Assembly (NCBI GenBank): GCA_038230835.1
Contig: JBBRMM010000004.1
Span: 1 to 64,000, forward strand
Reading direction: 5' to 3'
Origin: DASUHT01 sp038230835
GTDB taxonomy: Bacteria; Actinomycetota; Thermoleophilia; Gaiellales; JAICJC01
DNA: 64,000 nucleotides
The notes below the pieces were generated by a model. It ran no database searches and was not told the DNA's origin. It saw nothing but the letters and a program-made list of their open reading frames with translations. How positions within the stretch are numbered: the stretch's first letter is position 1; every line of letters begins with the position of its first letter. Shown one piece after another: positions 9,300 to 16,941 of the stretch. A program made the translations under genes and the position numbers.

Positions 9300-9353
9300 T
9301 TCGCACGTCCGGGTCCCGCTCCGGCGCTGCACGGGACTGCGTAGGATGCCTCC

Positions 9354-10072
9354 GTGCGCAACCTTCGATCGGGCTCACCAGCTACTGGCTGCACGCCTCG
9401 ATGGCGCACTGGTCGACCGACGCGGTGCTGGTCAGCCAGGGGTATGTGGAGGGTGTGCGGCTGGCGGGCGGACGGCCGCTGGTGCTGCCGGCCGATCCCC
9501 ACTGGGCATCGGAGCCCGACGACGTGCTCGACCTGCTGGACGCCCTGGTGGTGGTCGGAGGAAACGACGTCGCTCCCGAGTTGTACGGCGCCGAGCGCCA
9601 CCCGGCTACCGGCGAGGCCCACAGCCAGCGCGACAGCGTCGAAGTGAGCCTGCTCGGCCGGGCGATCGCCCGCGATCTGCCGGTGCTCGGTATCTGCCGC
9701 GGGATGCAGCTGCTGAACGTCGTCCGTGGCGGCACGCTCGACCAGCACCTGTCCGACTCGATCGACGTCACGCCGCACCGCGCCGACGACAGCACGTTCG
9801 GGATGCACGAGGTGCTGACGGCGCCCGGCAGCCTGGTGGCCCGGATCGTCGGCGAGCGGATGACCGTCCACTCCCATCACCATCAGGGCGTCGACCGGGT
9901 GGGCGACGGCCTGATCGCCTCGGCGCACGCCCCCGACGGGGTGGTGGAGGCGATCGAGGACCCCGGCCGGCGGTTCTGCCTGGGCGTGCTCTGGCACCCC
10001 GACGCCGATCCCGCAGGCGCTGGAGCGCCGCTCTTCACCGCACTCGTCCGCGCCTCGGCTGGGCTACCCTGA
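9354..10072 (+). CDS. Gamma-glutamyl-GABA hydrolase-like class I amidotransferase (apparent 1-base frameshift at start)
   Basis: The product matches PuuD/SpuA-type peptidase C26 enzymes, which release glutamate from gamma-glutamyl-GABA. It has VVVGGNDVAPELYG, the nucleophile motif GICRGMQLLN and the His motif HSHHHQGVD. The usual HPE is HPD here (LWHPDAD). The in-frame start is a problem: only GTG 9260, through the terminator, or ATG 9399, inside the domain, are open. A GTG at 9354 has a ribosome site (TAGGA) and reads M-R-N. If one C is added at 9362 it continues PSIGLTSYWLHA, the expected family N-terminus. I infer a 1-base deletion. It lies directly upstream of the aminotransferase. Confidence 0.75.
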
Positions 10073-10076
10073 GCGC

Positions 10077-11342
10077 ATGACGCATCTCTGGCACCCGTTC
10101 GCCGACATGGCCGCGGTCAAGGACGACGAGGTCGTGATCACGCGTGGCCGGGGAGCGGCGGTGTGGGACGAGAACGGCAACGAGTACGTCGACGCCCGGG
10201 CCGGCCTGTGGTACTGCGGAATCGGCCACGGACGGGGCGAGATGGCCGACGCGGTCGCCACCCAGATCCGGTCGCTGGCGGCGTTCGACACTTTCGACCG
10301 GCTGGCCAACCGGCCGGCGCTCGACCTCGCCGATCGCGTCTCGGCGCTCGCCCCGTTCGACGATGCGGCGGTGTTCTTCACCAGCGGTGGCTCGGAGTCG
10401 GTGGACACCGCCGGCAAGCTCGTGCGCCGCTACTGGCACGCGCTCGGCCGGCCCGAGAAGCAGATCATCGTGCACCGCGAGCACAGCTACCATGGGATGG
10501 CTGCGTACGGCACCTCGCTGGCCGGCATCCCCTCCAATCGGGAGGGCTTCGGCAGCCTGATCCCTCAGGTGGCGTCGGTGCCGTGCGACGACACCGACGC
10601 ACTCGAGCGGCTGTTCGTCGAGCGCTCCGGCGAGATCGCGGCCTTCATCGGCGAGCCGGTGATCGGCGCCGGCGGGATTCTGCACCCGGCCCCGCACTAC
10701 TGGCAGCGGGTGCAGGAGCTGTGCGCCGCGCACGACGTGCTGCTGATCGCAGACGAGGTGGTCACCGGTTTCGGACGGCTCGGCACATGGTTCGGAAGCC
10801 AGCGGCTGGGCATCGTCCCCGACATCATCACCTGCGCCAAGCTGATCACCTCCGGCTACGTACAGCTGGGCGCGGTGGTCATCTCCCAGCGCATACAGGA
10901 GCCGTTCTGGAGCGAGCCGGGGCGCGCTGTCTTCCGTCATGGCTATACGTACTCCGGCCACCCGACGGCCTGCGCGGCCGGGATTGCGAACCTCGACATC
11001 ATCGAGCGCGAAGGCCTGCTCCAACGTGTGCGCGAGCTGGAGGGCGTGCTGGCCGAGAAGATGGCCCCGCTGGCCGACACGCCGCAGGTCAGCGAGGTGC
11101 GGGCGGGACTCGGCCTCTTGGCGGCGATCGAGATCGACCCCGCGCTGCGAGCCACCGACCCGGGTGTGGTCGAGAAGATCGTGGCCGGCTGCCGCCGGTC
11201 GGGTGTGCTGACGCGCGGCCTGGCCGGTCGCGCGCTCCAGATCTCCCCGCCGTACGTGATCAGCGAGGCGCAGCTCGAGCGCTGCGCCGAGGTGATCGGC
11301 CAGACGCTGGCCGAGCTGCGCCCGGCCGCCCGGACCGCCTGA
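10077..11342 (+). CDS. Class III PLP-dependent aminotransferase
   Basis: The 421-residue protein opens MTHLWHPFADM, like omega-amino-acid:pyruvate and putrescine aminotransferases. It has FFTSGGSESVDTA, the PLP-phenolic Asp226 in ADEVVTGFGR and the Schiff-base Lys255 in TCAKLITSGY. The C-terminus carries Arg and hydrophobic blocks normal for the family. It starts 4 bases after the amidotransferase stop, so the two are co-transcribed. With the permease upstream this suggests catabolism of a diamine or omega-amino acid. The exact substrate (putrescine, GABA or beta-alanine) is not settled. Confidence 0.92.
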   Translation: MTHLWHPFADMAAVKDDEVVITRGRGAAVWDENGNEYVDARAGLWYCGIGHGRGEMADAVATQIRSLAAFDTFDRLANRPALDLADRVSALAPFDDAAVFFTSGGSESVDTAGKLVRRYWHALGRPEKQIIVHREHSYHGMAAYGTSLAGIPSNREGFGSLIPQVASVPCDDTDALERLFVERSGEIAAFIGEPVIGAGGILHPAPHYWQRVQELCAAHDVLLIADEVVTGFGRLGTWFGSQRLGIVPDIITCAKLITSGYVQLGAVVISQRIQEPFWSEPGRAVFRHGYTYSGHPTACAAGIANLDIIEREGLLQRVRELEGVLAEKMAPLADTPQVSEVRAGLGLLAAIEIDPALRATDPGVVEKIVAGCRRSGVLTRGLAGRALQISPPYVISEAQLERCAEVIGQTLAELRPAARTA

Positions 11343-11346
11343 CCGC

Positions 11347-11625
11347 CTACGCGTGCCGGTGCGTGTGGCCGTGGTGCAGCAGGTTGTCCACGTGCAACGC
11401 ATGCTCGAGTCGCCCGACGGCGACGGCAACCCGGGCGGGCACGTCGAATACCAGCGCGGGCACGAACGCGGTCAGCAGCAGCGGCACCAGCGCAGACGCG
11501 GCGACCGACCAGGTGAACGTGTGCTGACCGGCGACGATCGCCAGCCACACCGGCCACGACATCATGGCGATCACGCCGATGATCCCAATCTTGAGGGCCC
11601 GGGCCGGGTCGTCGTCATGTTGCAT
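11347..11625 (-). CDS. Small two-helix membrane protein with His-rich tail
   Basis: From the ATG at 11625 (ribosome site AAAGGAG) the 92-residue product has two hydrophobic segments (about 13-30 and 38-60) and ends in HVDNLLHHGHTHRHA. The longer open frame upstream overlaps the CBS gene and lacks similarity to anything expected. The terminal His cluster could bind metal, but this is inference. It follows the CBS gene by about 28 bases on the same strand, so the pair may be co-expressed. I do not recognise a named family. Confidence 0.6.
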   Translation of the reverse strand: MQHDDDPARALKIGIIGVIAMMSWPVWLAIVAGQHTFTWSVAASALVPLLLTAFVPALVFDVPARVAVAVGRLEHALHVDNLLHHGHTHRHA

Positions 11626-11653
11626 GGTGGTGCTCCTTTCGCACGTCGGTGGT

Positions 11654-12085
11654 TCAGCTATTGGCCGCGGCCAGCACCTCGCGAGCCGCGGCGGCACCTC
11701 TGGGGTCGAGGCGAAGCACCGCCTCGACAGCGACGAACAGGTCGCGCAGCGACACGACGCCGGCGACCATCCCGCCCTCTGCCACAGCCAGGTGGCGCAC
11801 GCCCAGGCGGCGCATGGTGTCGGCCGCCCACAGCAGGCCGGCATCGGGCGGCGCCGCCACCGTCTGGCCGGTCATCGCGTCGCTGACGCGCTGGTGGCGC
11901 ACGTCCTCACCGCCGGCGACCGCCCGCACCACGTCCCGCTCGGTGAACATCCCCACCAGACGCTGGCCCGATACGACCACGCAGGCGCCCACCCCACGCT
12001 CGCTCATCAGCCGGGCGGCCGCGTCCACGGTGGTCTCCGGCGAGCACTTCAGCAGATCCGTCTGCATGATCTCAGCGACATTCAT
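11654..12085 (-). CDS. CBS-domain pair protein
   Basis: The 143-residue protein consists of two CBS modules: IMQTDLLKCSPETTVDAA through GMFTERDVVRAV, then VSDAMTGQTVAAPPDAGL through GVVSLRDLFVAVE. Such stand-alone pairs bind adenosine nucleotides or SAM and act as energy or redox sensors. A clear ribosome site (CAGGAG) precedes the ATG. No fused catalytic domain is present. The next gene is the small His-tailed membrane protein. Confidence 0.9.
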   Translation of the reverse strand: MNVAEIMQTDLLKCSPETTVDAAARLMSERGVGACVVVSGQRLVGMFTERDVVRAVAGGEDVRHQRVSDAMTGQTVAAPPDAGLLWAADTMRRLGVRHLAVAEGGMVAGVVSLRDLFVAVEAVLRLDPRGAAAAREVLAAANS

Positions 12086-12161
12086 TCGTGACTCCTGTTA
12101 CATCGATCTGGTACCAGTGTACACAAGCTTCGTGAGAGCGTAAACCTGGCTCTGGAGCCTC

Positions 12162-12902
12162 TCAGCGCAGCCCGCGGGCGTGCAGGTCGGCCAGGACAGC
12201 GGCGCGGAGTCCCAGCGCGGCTCGGTCGACGGTGGTCGAGGTCGCAAGCGCGCGATCCTCCGTGGGGTTGGTCAGGAAGTCGACCTCGACCAGCACCGCC
12301 GGGACGTTCGCCCAGTTGAAGCCTGTGATGTCCGAGCGGGGCACGATGCCCAGGTTGGGCCATCGCAGGGCCGCCACCTCGTCGGCCTGCACCAAGCGTG
12401 CGGCCTGCAGGCTGCGGGCGTAGATGTCGCTCGTCCACCCCGCGTGATAGGCGGGGTAGAGGGTCGAGGTGCCGGCGCGGGTGTGGTCCGTCGACCCGTC
12501 GGCGTGGATGCGCAGAAAGAGCGCAGCGTGGGCCAGATTGGCGACCTCGGCCCGGTAGATGTTGCCGTGGCTGACGCAACAGGTGGTCGTGCGGGTCATC
12601 ACCACCCGCACCCCGGCGGCCTCGAGCAGCGTGCGCAGGCGAAGCGCGACGCGCAGGTTGACGGTGGCCTCACGCTGGCGGGTCACCACCCCACTCGTCC
12701 CGCCGCCGTCCTTGATCTTGAGCACGTGCGATCCGGGGCCGATCGGCTCCACGCCCAGGTTCGCGTACAGGTCGTGGCCCGGATCGAGCACGACCGTGAG
12801 CTGCGGCAGCCCGGTCTCCGGGCCGGTCACGGGTTGGGCCGCCGCCCCCGCCGGCACGATCGCGAGGAACACCGCCAGCGATGCGAAGACGCGGCGTGGC
12901 AC
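12162..12902 (-). CDS. N-acetylmuramoyl-L-alanine amidase (Amidase_3)
   Basis: From the GTG at 12902 the product (246 aa) begins MPRRVFASLAVFLAIVPAGAAAQPV, a Sec signal peptide with AAA|Q cleavage, and is then wholly Amidase_3. It has DPGHD (zinc His), the Glu in QREATVNL, HADGS (zinc His) and the catalytic Glu in VLVEVDFLTN. It cleaves the lactyl-peptide bond of peptidoglycan outside the membrane. An ATG at 13007 is open, but the extra residues are not signal-like. Upstream are two tandem palindromes that could be an operator. Two extra Cys (TTTCCVSH) are unusual for the family. Confidence 0.88.
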   Translation of the reverse strand: MPRRVFASLAVFLAIVPAGAAAQPVTGPETGLPQLTVVLDPGHDLYANLGVEPIGPGSHVLKIKDGGGTSGVVTRQREATVNLRVALRLRTLLEAAGVRVVMTRTTTCCVSHGNIYRAEVANLAHAALFLRIHADGSTDHTRAGTSTLYPAYHAGWTSDIYARSLQAARLVQADEVAALRWPNLGIVPRSDITGFNWANVPAVLVEVDFLTNPTEDRALATSTTVDRAALGLRAAVLADLHARGLR

Positions 12903-12941
12903 CCTCGGGATCGTACCCGGGTGTATGGCGCGCGCACAGAC

Positions 12942-12975
12942 TGCCAATTGGCATTCACACGAACGCCAAGTGGCA
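12942..12975 (-). promoter_or_regulatory. Tandem palindromes, possible operator of the amidase gene
   Basis: TGCCAATTGGCA (12942-12953) is a perfect 12-bp palindrome. A second, near-perfect copy, CGCCAAGTGGCA, lies at 12964-12975. Their centres are 22 bp apart, two helical turns, and 45-70 bases upstream of the amidase GTG. The layout suits a cooperative dimeric repressor or activator. The binding protein is unknown. Confidence 0.45.
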
Positions 12976-13036
12976 AACGCACAAACGCGCCACAGAATCC
13001 GGCACACACCCCGGCGCGCACACCCGCCCCGACACG

Positions 13037-13067
13037 GCGACGGCCGCCCCGGGGGAGCGGCCGTCGC
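13037..13067 (-). terminator. Hairpin downstream of the calcium-repeat gene
   Basis: An 11-bp GC-rich perfect stem (GCGACGGCCGC / GCGGCCGTCGC) with a 9-base loop lies about 20 bases beyond the stop of the minus-strand gene. There is no T-run, so it may be a Rho-assisted or weak terminator. Confidence 0.45.
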
Positions 13068-13088
13068 TTGGTGGAGTTGCAGGTCGAC

Positions 13089-13781
13089 TCAGCCGTCGAT
13101 GCCGTCGACGCTGTCGGTGCCGTCGCCGCCGTTCAGGTTGTCGGTGCCGTCGCCGCCGGCCAGGGTGTCGTTGCCACCGTCGCCGTTCTCGGTGTCATCG
13201 CCGGTGCCGCCCGACAGGGAGTCGGAACCGTCGCCGCCCTGCATCGTGTCGTTGCCGTCGTCGCCCTGCAGGTTGTCGTTGCCCTCGCCACCCGACATGT
13301 TGTCGTTGCCGGAGCCGCCGACCTCGTTGTCGTCGCCGAATCCCCCGGCGAGCGTGTCCGAGCCGATCCCGCCCTGCAGCGTGTCGTCGCCCGCGTTGCC
13401 CTGCAGGTTGTCGTCGCCGGAGCCACCGGCGACCAGGTCGGAGCCGTCCCCGCCCTGCACGGTGTCGTTGCCGGCGCCGCCGACGATGACGTCGTTGCCG
13501 TTGCCACCGACCAGGTGGTCGGATCCGCCGTCGCCGCAGATGATGTCGTCGCCGCCACCACCGTACACGCGGTCTCCGCCGCCCAGCCCGACGATCACGT
13601 CTGGTCCCGGCGTGCCGAAGATCACATCGCTGCCGGCGGTGCCGACGATGGTGGCCCGGTGGCCGTCACACGTCGGCACGGTCGAGGCCATGGCCGCCGA
13701 CGGCGCGAGCGCCGCGTAGGCGCCGATGCCGATCGCCAGAGTCATGCCAAGCCGTGTGGTGCGTCGATCGAGGAGCTTCAT
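13089..13781 (-). CDS. Secreted RTX-type calcium-binding repeat protein
   Basis: The 230-residue protein has a Sec signal (n-region MKLLDRRTTRLG, then an Ala-rich core ending AMAS). After a short linker (CDGHRATIVGTAGSD) the remainder is nonapeptide repeats of the form GGxGxDxux, such as GGDGSDLVAGGSGDD. Such repeats fold into a calcium-bound beta-roll outside the cell. There is no enzyme domain and no RTX secretion operon nearby, so export is probably by Sec. The repeats are similar at the DNA level, which makes this stretch prone to length change. Function is unknown beyond calcium binding. Confidence 0.88.
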   Translation of the reverse strand: MKLLDRRTTRLGMTLAIGIGAYAALAPSAAMASTVPTCDGHRATIVGTAGSDVIFGTPGPDVIVGLGGGDRVYGGGGDDIICGDGGSDHLVGGNGNDVIVGGAGNDTVQGGDGSDLVAGGSGDDNLQGNAGDDTLQGGIGSDTLAGGFGDDNEVGGSGNDNMSGGEGNDNLQGDDGNDTMQGGDGSDSLSGGTGDDTENGDGGNDTLAGGDGTDNLNGGDGTDSVDGIDG

Positions 13782-13983
13782 CTCGGGTCAATCCTTTCGG
13801 GGAGTCTGGACGACTCAATGCCGCCCTACACCTCAACCACGCAGCACCTCCCCATATGTTACGGAACTGTTTGCAAGTTCACCCGAAAGCGGTACCGACC
13901 GGGTGAGGAAAGCCGCTTGCATCTCTCGCCACAAAGTGGGAGCATCGGTGCACCGATACCGGCTACGAGGAAGGACGGACTCC

Positions 13984-14322
13984 ATGCCCCTCTACATGTC
14001 CCGGTTCAGCTACGCCGCGGAGACGTGGTCAGCCCTCGTCAGGAGCCCCGAGAACCGCCAAGAGGCGGTCTCAAAGATCCTCGAGGCACACGGCTGCAAG
14101 CTGCACAACCTGTGGTATGCGTTCGGCGAGGAGGACGGATTCGCGCTGATCGAGGCACCGAGCAACATCAGCGCCGCCAGCGTCGCCATCGCCATCACGT
14201 CCAGCGGCGCCTTCACCAGGTTCACCACCAGCGTCCTGATGACGCAGGACGAGGCCCTGGAGGCGATCCGCCAAGCGTCGGAGGTGCACTACGCAGCACC
14301 CGGTCAGGCTGTGCACGCGTAG
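13984..14322 (+). CDS. GYD-domain protein
   Basis: From the ATG at 13984 (ribosome site AAGGA) this 112-residue protein begins MPLYMSRFSYAAETWSALV and has LHNLWYAFGEEDGFALIEAP. This matches the small GYD family (dimeric alpha/beta-barrel fold) of unknown function. An upstream open frame from 13726 crosses the RTX gene promoter and is not used. It lies 202 bases from the divergent RTX gene. Confidence 0.85.
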   Translation: MPLYMSRFSYAAETWSALVRSPENRQEAVSKILEAHGCKLHNLWYAFGEEDGFALIEAPSNISAASVAIAITSSGAFTRFTTSVLMTQDEALEAIRQASEVHYAAPGQAVHA

Positions 14323-14326
14323 GTCG

Positions 14327-14731
14327 TCAGACGGCGGCCGCGGGCGTCACCGACCGCCGCGCGGCACGTACCAGTAGATAGGCGACACCGGTGATCAGCA
14401 CGGCGTTCACGGCGTGCAGGCCGCCGACAGCGGGAGCGTTGTCGGCGCCGAAACCCGCGAGCAGGTTCTGGATCACCATCAGAACGAACAGCGCCGCGCT
14501 GAGCTTGGTGACCCCCGGCGACCAGCGCCCGGCAGCGGCCAGCAGCAGCACCACCAGCGCGACCACCGTCAACCCTGTGCCCAGAGCCGCGTGGGCGTTG
14601 AAGTTCGAATCGTTGAAATGCTTGTCGTGCACGGTCTTGAACGCGCCCAGGCCCGCGAGGAAGAACTGGACGACCAGGAGGCCGGCGAACAGGTGCACAA
14701 GACCGGAGTGGATCGAACGAACCGCTGACAT
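14327..14731 (-). CDS. Four-helix membrane protein (DUF6220-like)
   Basis: The 134-residue protein has four hydrophobic helices and the stretch VQFFLAGLGAFKTVHDKHFN followed by AHAALGTGL, which resembles a small actinobacterial membrane family (I believe DUF6220). Buried His residues could bind haem or metal, which is a guess. The ATG at 14731 has a ribosome site (CGAAAGGAGC). It converges with the GYD gene, with 4 bases between the stops. Confidence 0.65.
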   Translation of the reverse strand: MSAVRSIHSGLVHLFAGLLVVQFFLAGLGAFKTVHDKHFNDSNFNAHAALGTGLTVVALVVLLLAAAGRWSPGVTKLSAALFVLMVIQNLLAGFGADNAPAVGGLHAVNAVLITGVAYLLVRAARRSVTPAAAV

Positions 14732-14868
14732 GGTGCTCCTTTCGCTGGCACTGACCGCACAACGCTACCGCATGGCCCGGCCGACGGCCGAGCGCCCGAA
14801 TAGCATTGCCCTCAGTTCGGCCCTCTGAACGCCCGTTGGGCGGGCGATACACCCGAAAGGATCTGTCG

Positions 14869-15186
14869 ATGAGACGGCTAGCAGCGGTTCTGACCATTGT
14901 GGCGGTGGCGGCCGTGGCCGCCACACTCGGTGCGGCGTCGAGTGGCGCCGCGCCACCGATCTATGTGACCAAGGCAGCCAAGAGCGGCGCCGGGGTCGGC
15001 TTCTACGCGACAGCTCACCTGTCATGCCCCGCCGGGTATCACGTCCTGAGCGGCGGGTACCTCGCGACCAACCGAGTGAAGGTGGTGGCCAGCTGGCCCG
15101 AGAGCGACACCGGATGGGCGGTGAAGGCGGCATCCACCATCAGCACGCCGCGGGTGTACTACATCTTCATCCGCTGCCGGACATGA
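14869..15186 (+). CDS. Small secreted protein, unknown family
   Basis: From the ATG at 14869 (GAAAGGA upstream) the 105-residue product has a signal peptide, MRRLAAVLTIVAVAAVAATL through SSGAAPP. The mature part of about 75 residues has two Cys (HLSCPAGYHVLSGGY and a C-terminal FIRCRT), likely a disulfide. No family is recognised. Codon use matches the neighbours. Confidence 0.65.
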   Translation: MRRLAAVLTIVAVAAVAATLGAASSGAAPPIYVTKAAKSGAGVGFYATAHLSCPAGYHVLSGGYLATNRVKVVASWPESDTGWAVKAASTISTPRVYYIFIRCRT

Positions 15187-15246
15187 GGGTGCTCGCAACC
15201 GCCGAGCGCGAGGGGTCAAATCCGGCGAGCGGGTGGGCGAGTGGGA

Positions 15247-16017
15247 CTACCTGAGGATGTTCACGGCCCGAGCCGCGACCAGCAGCACGGTGATCGCCGA
15301 CGCGCCCGATTCGACCATCATCAACGCCTTGGCCCAGCGGGTCAGCGGCATGGCGTCCGTCGGGCTGAACGCGATCGCGTTGGTGAACGAGATGTACACG
15401 TAGTCGAACAGCCGCGGATGCCAGCCCGGCTCGGCCAGCTGCGGGTTCTCCATCTGGGGGAACTGGAAGTCGGGCGCCGGCGGATCAGGCTCGCGGCGGC
15501 GGATCGGGCCGCCCCGGTCGAAACCCCAGTACCAGAGGCCGAAGGCGATCACGTTCGTGCTCCAGATCGTGATGCCCTTGAACAGCAGCTCGCCCCCGTT
15601 TCGCTCCTGGCCGCTGAGCACCGAGCCGATCAGCGCCGCCAGTGCAATGCCGTTGCCGACGCTGACCAGGGCGATCAATGCCAGCGCGACGGTGCGCCGG
15701 TGGCCGAGTTGCTCGAGGCGGTGGCGCGGTCGCGACCACGCCAGCGGGATCAGCAGCAGCAGCTCCGGACCGGCCAGCACCAGCCACGACCACCACGGGA
15801 GCCCCCACAGCTTCCAGCCCTGCGAATGACTGACGGCCGCGAGGACGACCTGCAGGAACACGACCAGCGCGATCGCCGGACCGGCCTCCCAGCGCGACTC
15901 GACCTCGGCCTCGTGCACACCAGCGTCCTCGGAGCCATCGGCGTCCTCGACGTGATCGCCGTCAGGAGGGTGCGCGCCTTGCATCGGGTAAGCATTGCAC
16001 TCACGCCGGAATGACAC
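15247..16017 (-). CDS. Integral membrane protein with degenerate ion-channel-like pore end
   Basis: The 256-residue protein has an acidic, His-rich cytosolic N-terminus of about 40 residues and five or so membrane helices. The end, DYVYISFTNAIAFSPTDAMP then WAKALMMVES and VLLVAARAVNIL, parallels the pore loop and last helix of two-TM potassium channels (YFSFVTLTTVGYGDIVP ... A). The TVGYG filter is absent. It is a widespread actinobacterial membrane protein type whose function I do not know. It lies downstream of the ABM-like gene on the same strand. Confidence 0.72.
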   Translation of the reverse strand: MSFRRECNAYPMQGAHPPDGDHVEDADGSEDAGVHEAEVESRWEAGPAIALVVFLQVVLAAVSHSQGWKLWGLPWWSWLVLAGPELLLLIPLAWSRPRHRLEQLGHRRTVALALIALVSVGNGIALAALIGSVLSGQERNGGELLFKGITIWSTNVIAFGLWYWGFDRGGPIRRREPDPPAPDFQFPQMENPQLAEPGWHPRLFDYVYISFTNAIAFSPTDAMPLTRWAKALMMVESGASAITVLLVAARAVNILR

Positions 16018-16019
16018 CT

Positions 16020-16047
16020 GGGGGGCGACGCGTTGGCGCCGCCCCCC
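16020..16047 (-). terminator. GC hairpin after the ABM-like gene
   Basis: A 7-bp stem GGGGGGC / GCCCCCC with a 14-base GC-rich inner part lies between the stop at 16060 and the next gene's start at 16017. No U-run is present. Confidence 0.4.
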
Positions 16048-16059
16048 GGGGTCGTGGAG

Positions 16060-16347
16060 CTAGTGAGCGACGAGCTCCCCAGCAACCTTGCTCGGCTTGT
16101 TCGTCGAGGGCAGGTTCGTGCGAACCCAGTCCCCGGCCACCGTGTTGGATGCCTCGGCGTCGGCTCGCGTCTTGAAGACGCTGATCGACGTGACCGCATC
16201 GTCCTTGCCGTCAAGCTGAATCAGCTCGTACGAGACGAATCCAGGTGACTTGGCGAGAATCGGACGCAGCTCGGCATTGGCCTTGCGGGTAGCCGTCTCG
16301 CGCATATTGGCGTCGAGACCTTCGTACTGACGGATCAGGGCATACAT
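16060..16347 (-). CDS. Small dimeric alpha/beta-barrel protein (ABM-like)
   Basis: From the ATG at 16347 (ribosome site GGAAGGGAGC) the 95-residue protein begins MYALIRQYEGLD and contains RPILAKSPGFVSYELIQLDG and SVFKTRADAEASN. This is the ferredoxin-like fold seen in antibiotic-biosynthesis-monooxygenase-type and related stress proteins. No catalytic residue can be assigned. The longer open frame to 16467 lacks a family match. Confidence 0.75.
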   Translation of the reverse strand: MYALIRQYEGLDANMRETATRKANAELRPILAKSPGFVSYELIQLDGKDDAVTSISVFKTRADAEASNTVAGDWVRTNLPSTNKPSKVAGELVAH

Positions 16348-16568
16348 AGTCCTGCTCCCTTCCTTGGAGGATCCAGGGCGTCGGTCGCGACCGTCCACTG
16401 CACGCGGCTGCCCTGGGGGGAACCGTGCAAACTGCGACCCAGCGTCACCCAAGAGGTCGGTGGCCACCTTGCTCGGCGGTCATCACCCGACAGGGGGTGT
16501 GCCGGTCCAGTATGGCAGGTACGACCGGATAGGGCAAAGGAGACCCGTCATCCGACGCCGGTCGCGAC

Positions 16569-16790
16569 TCACGGCTTGCTCTGCCCGGTGGTGACGCCGT
16601 GCGGTGTTCCCCGCAGCGGTGGGGGATGCGGCTGGTACATGTGGATCCGACCGTCGATGACGTGCGCGATGTCGTTGGACATCCGCCACGCCGGGACGGC
16701 GACGAATGCGACCAGGATCAACGTGCCGATCAACAGGTACGCGGCGAGCCATCTCGGATCGGGGGTGAACGAGGTGTTCGACGTGCTCAT
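16569..16790 (-). CDS. Small single-helix membrane protein
   Basis: A 73-residue product from the ATG at 16790 has one long hydrophobic segment (LAAYLLIGTLILVAFVAVPA) and a polar, Pro-rich C-terminus. The ribosome site is weak and the larger open frame upstream is not convincing. There is no family assignment, so it is listed as a likely but unproven small gene between the cyclase gene and the ABM-like gene. Confidence 0.45.
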   Translation of the reverse strand: MSTSNTSFTPDPRWLAAYLLIGTLILVAFVAVPAWRMSNDIAHVIDGRIHMYQPHPPPLRGTPHGVTTGQSKP

Positions 16791-16941
16791 GCCGCGGAGC
16801 CCGCCCGCTTCGATCGGATCGCCATACGTCCGCCATCGACGTTCCGTACCCGCCTGGAGAGCGCATTCAGGCGATATCTGCGTACTGCGAAACGTGGATC
16901 CGGGTAAGGGTTTCCACTGATCGGAGCTGGCCCGCCCTGGC

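Noticed and set aside
13089..13781. Regular short DNA repeats, considered as a CRISPR or microsatellite
   Set aside because: The repeat encodes GGxGxDxux nonapeptides in one frame with a signal peptide, so it is a calcium-repeat protein.
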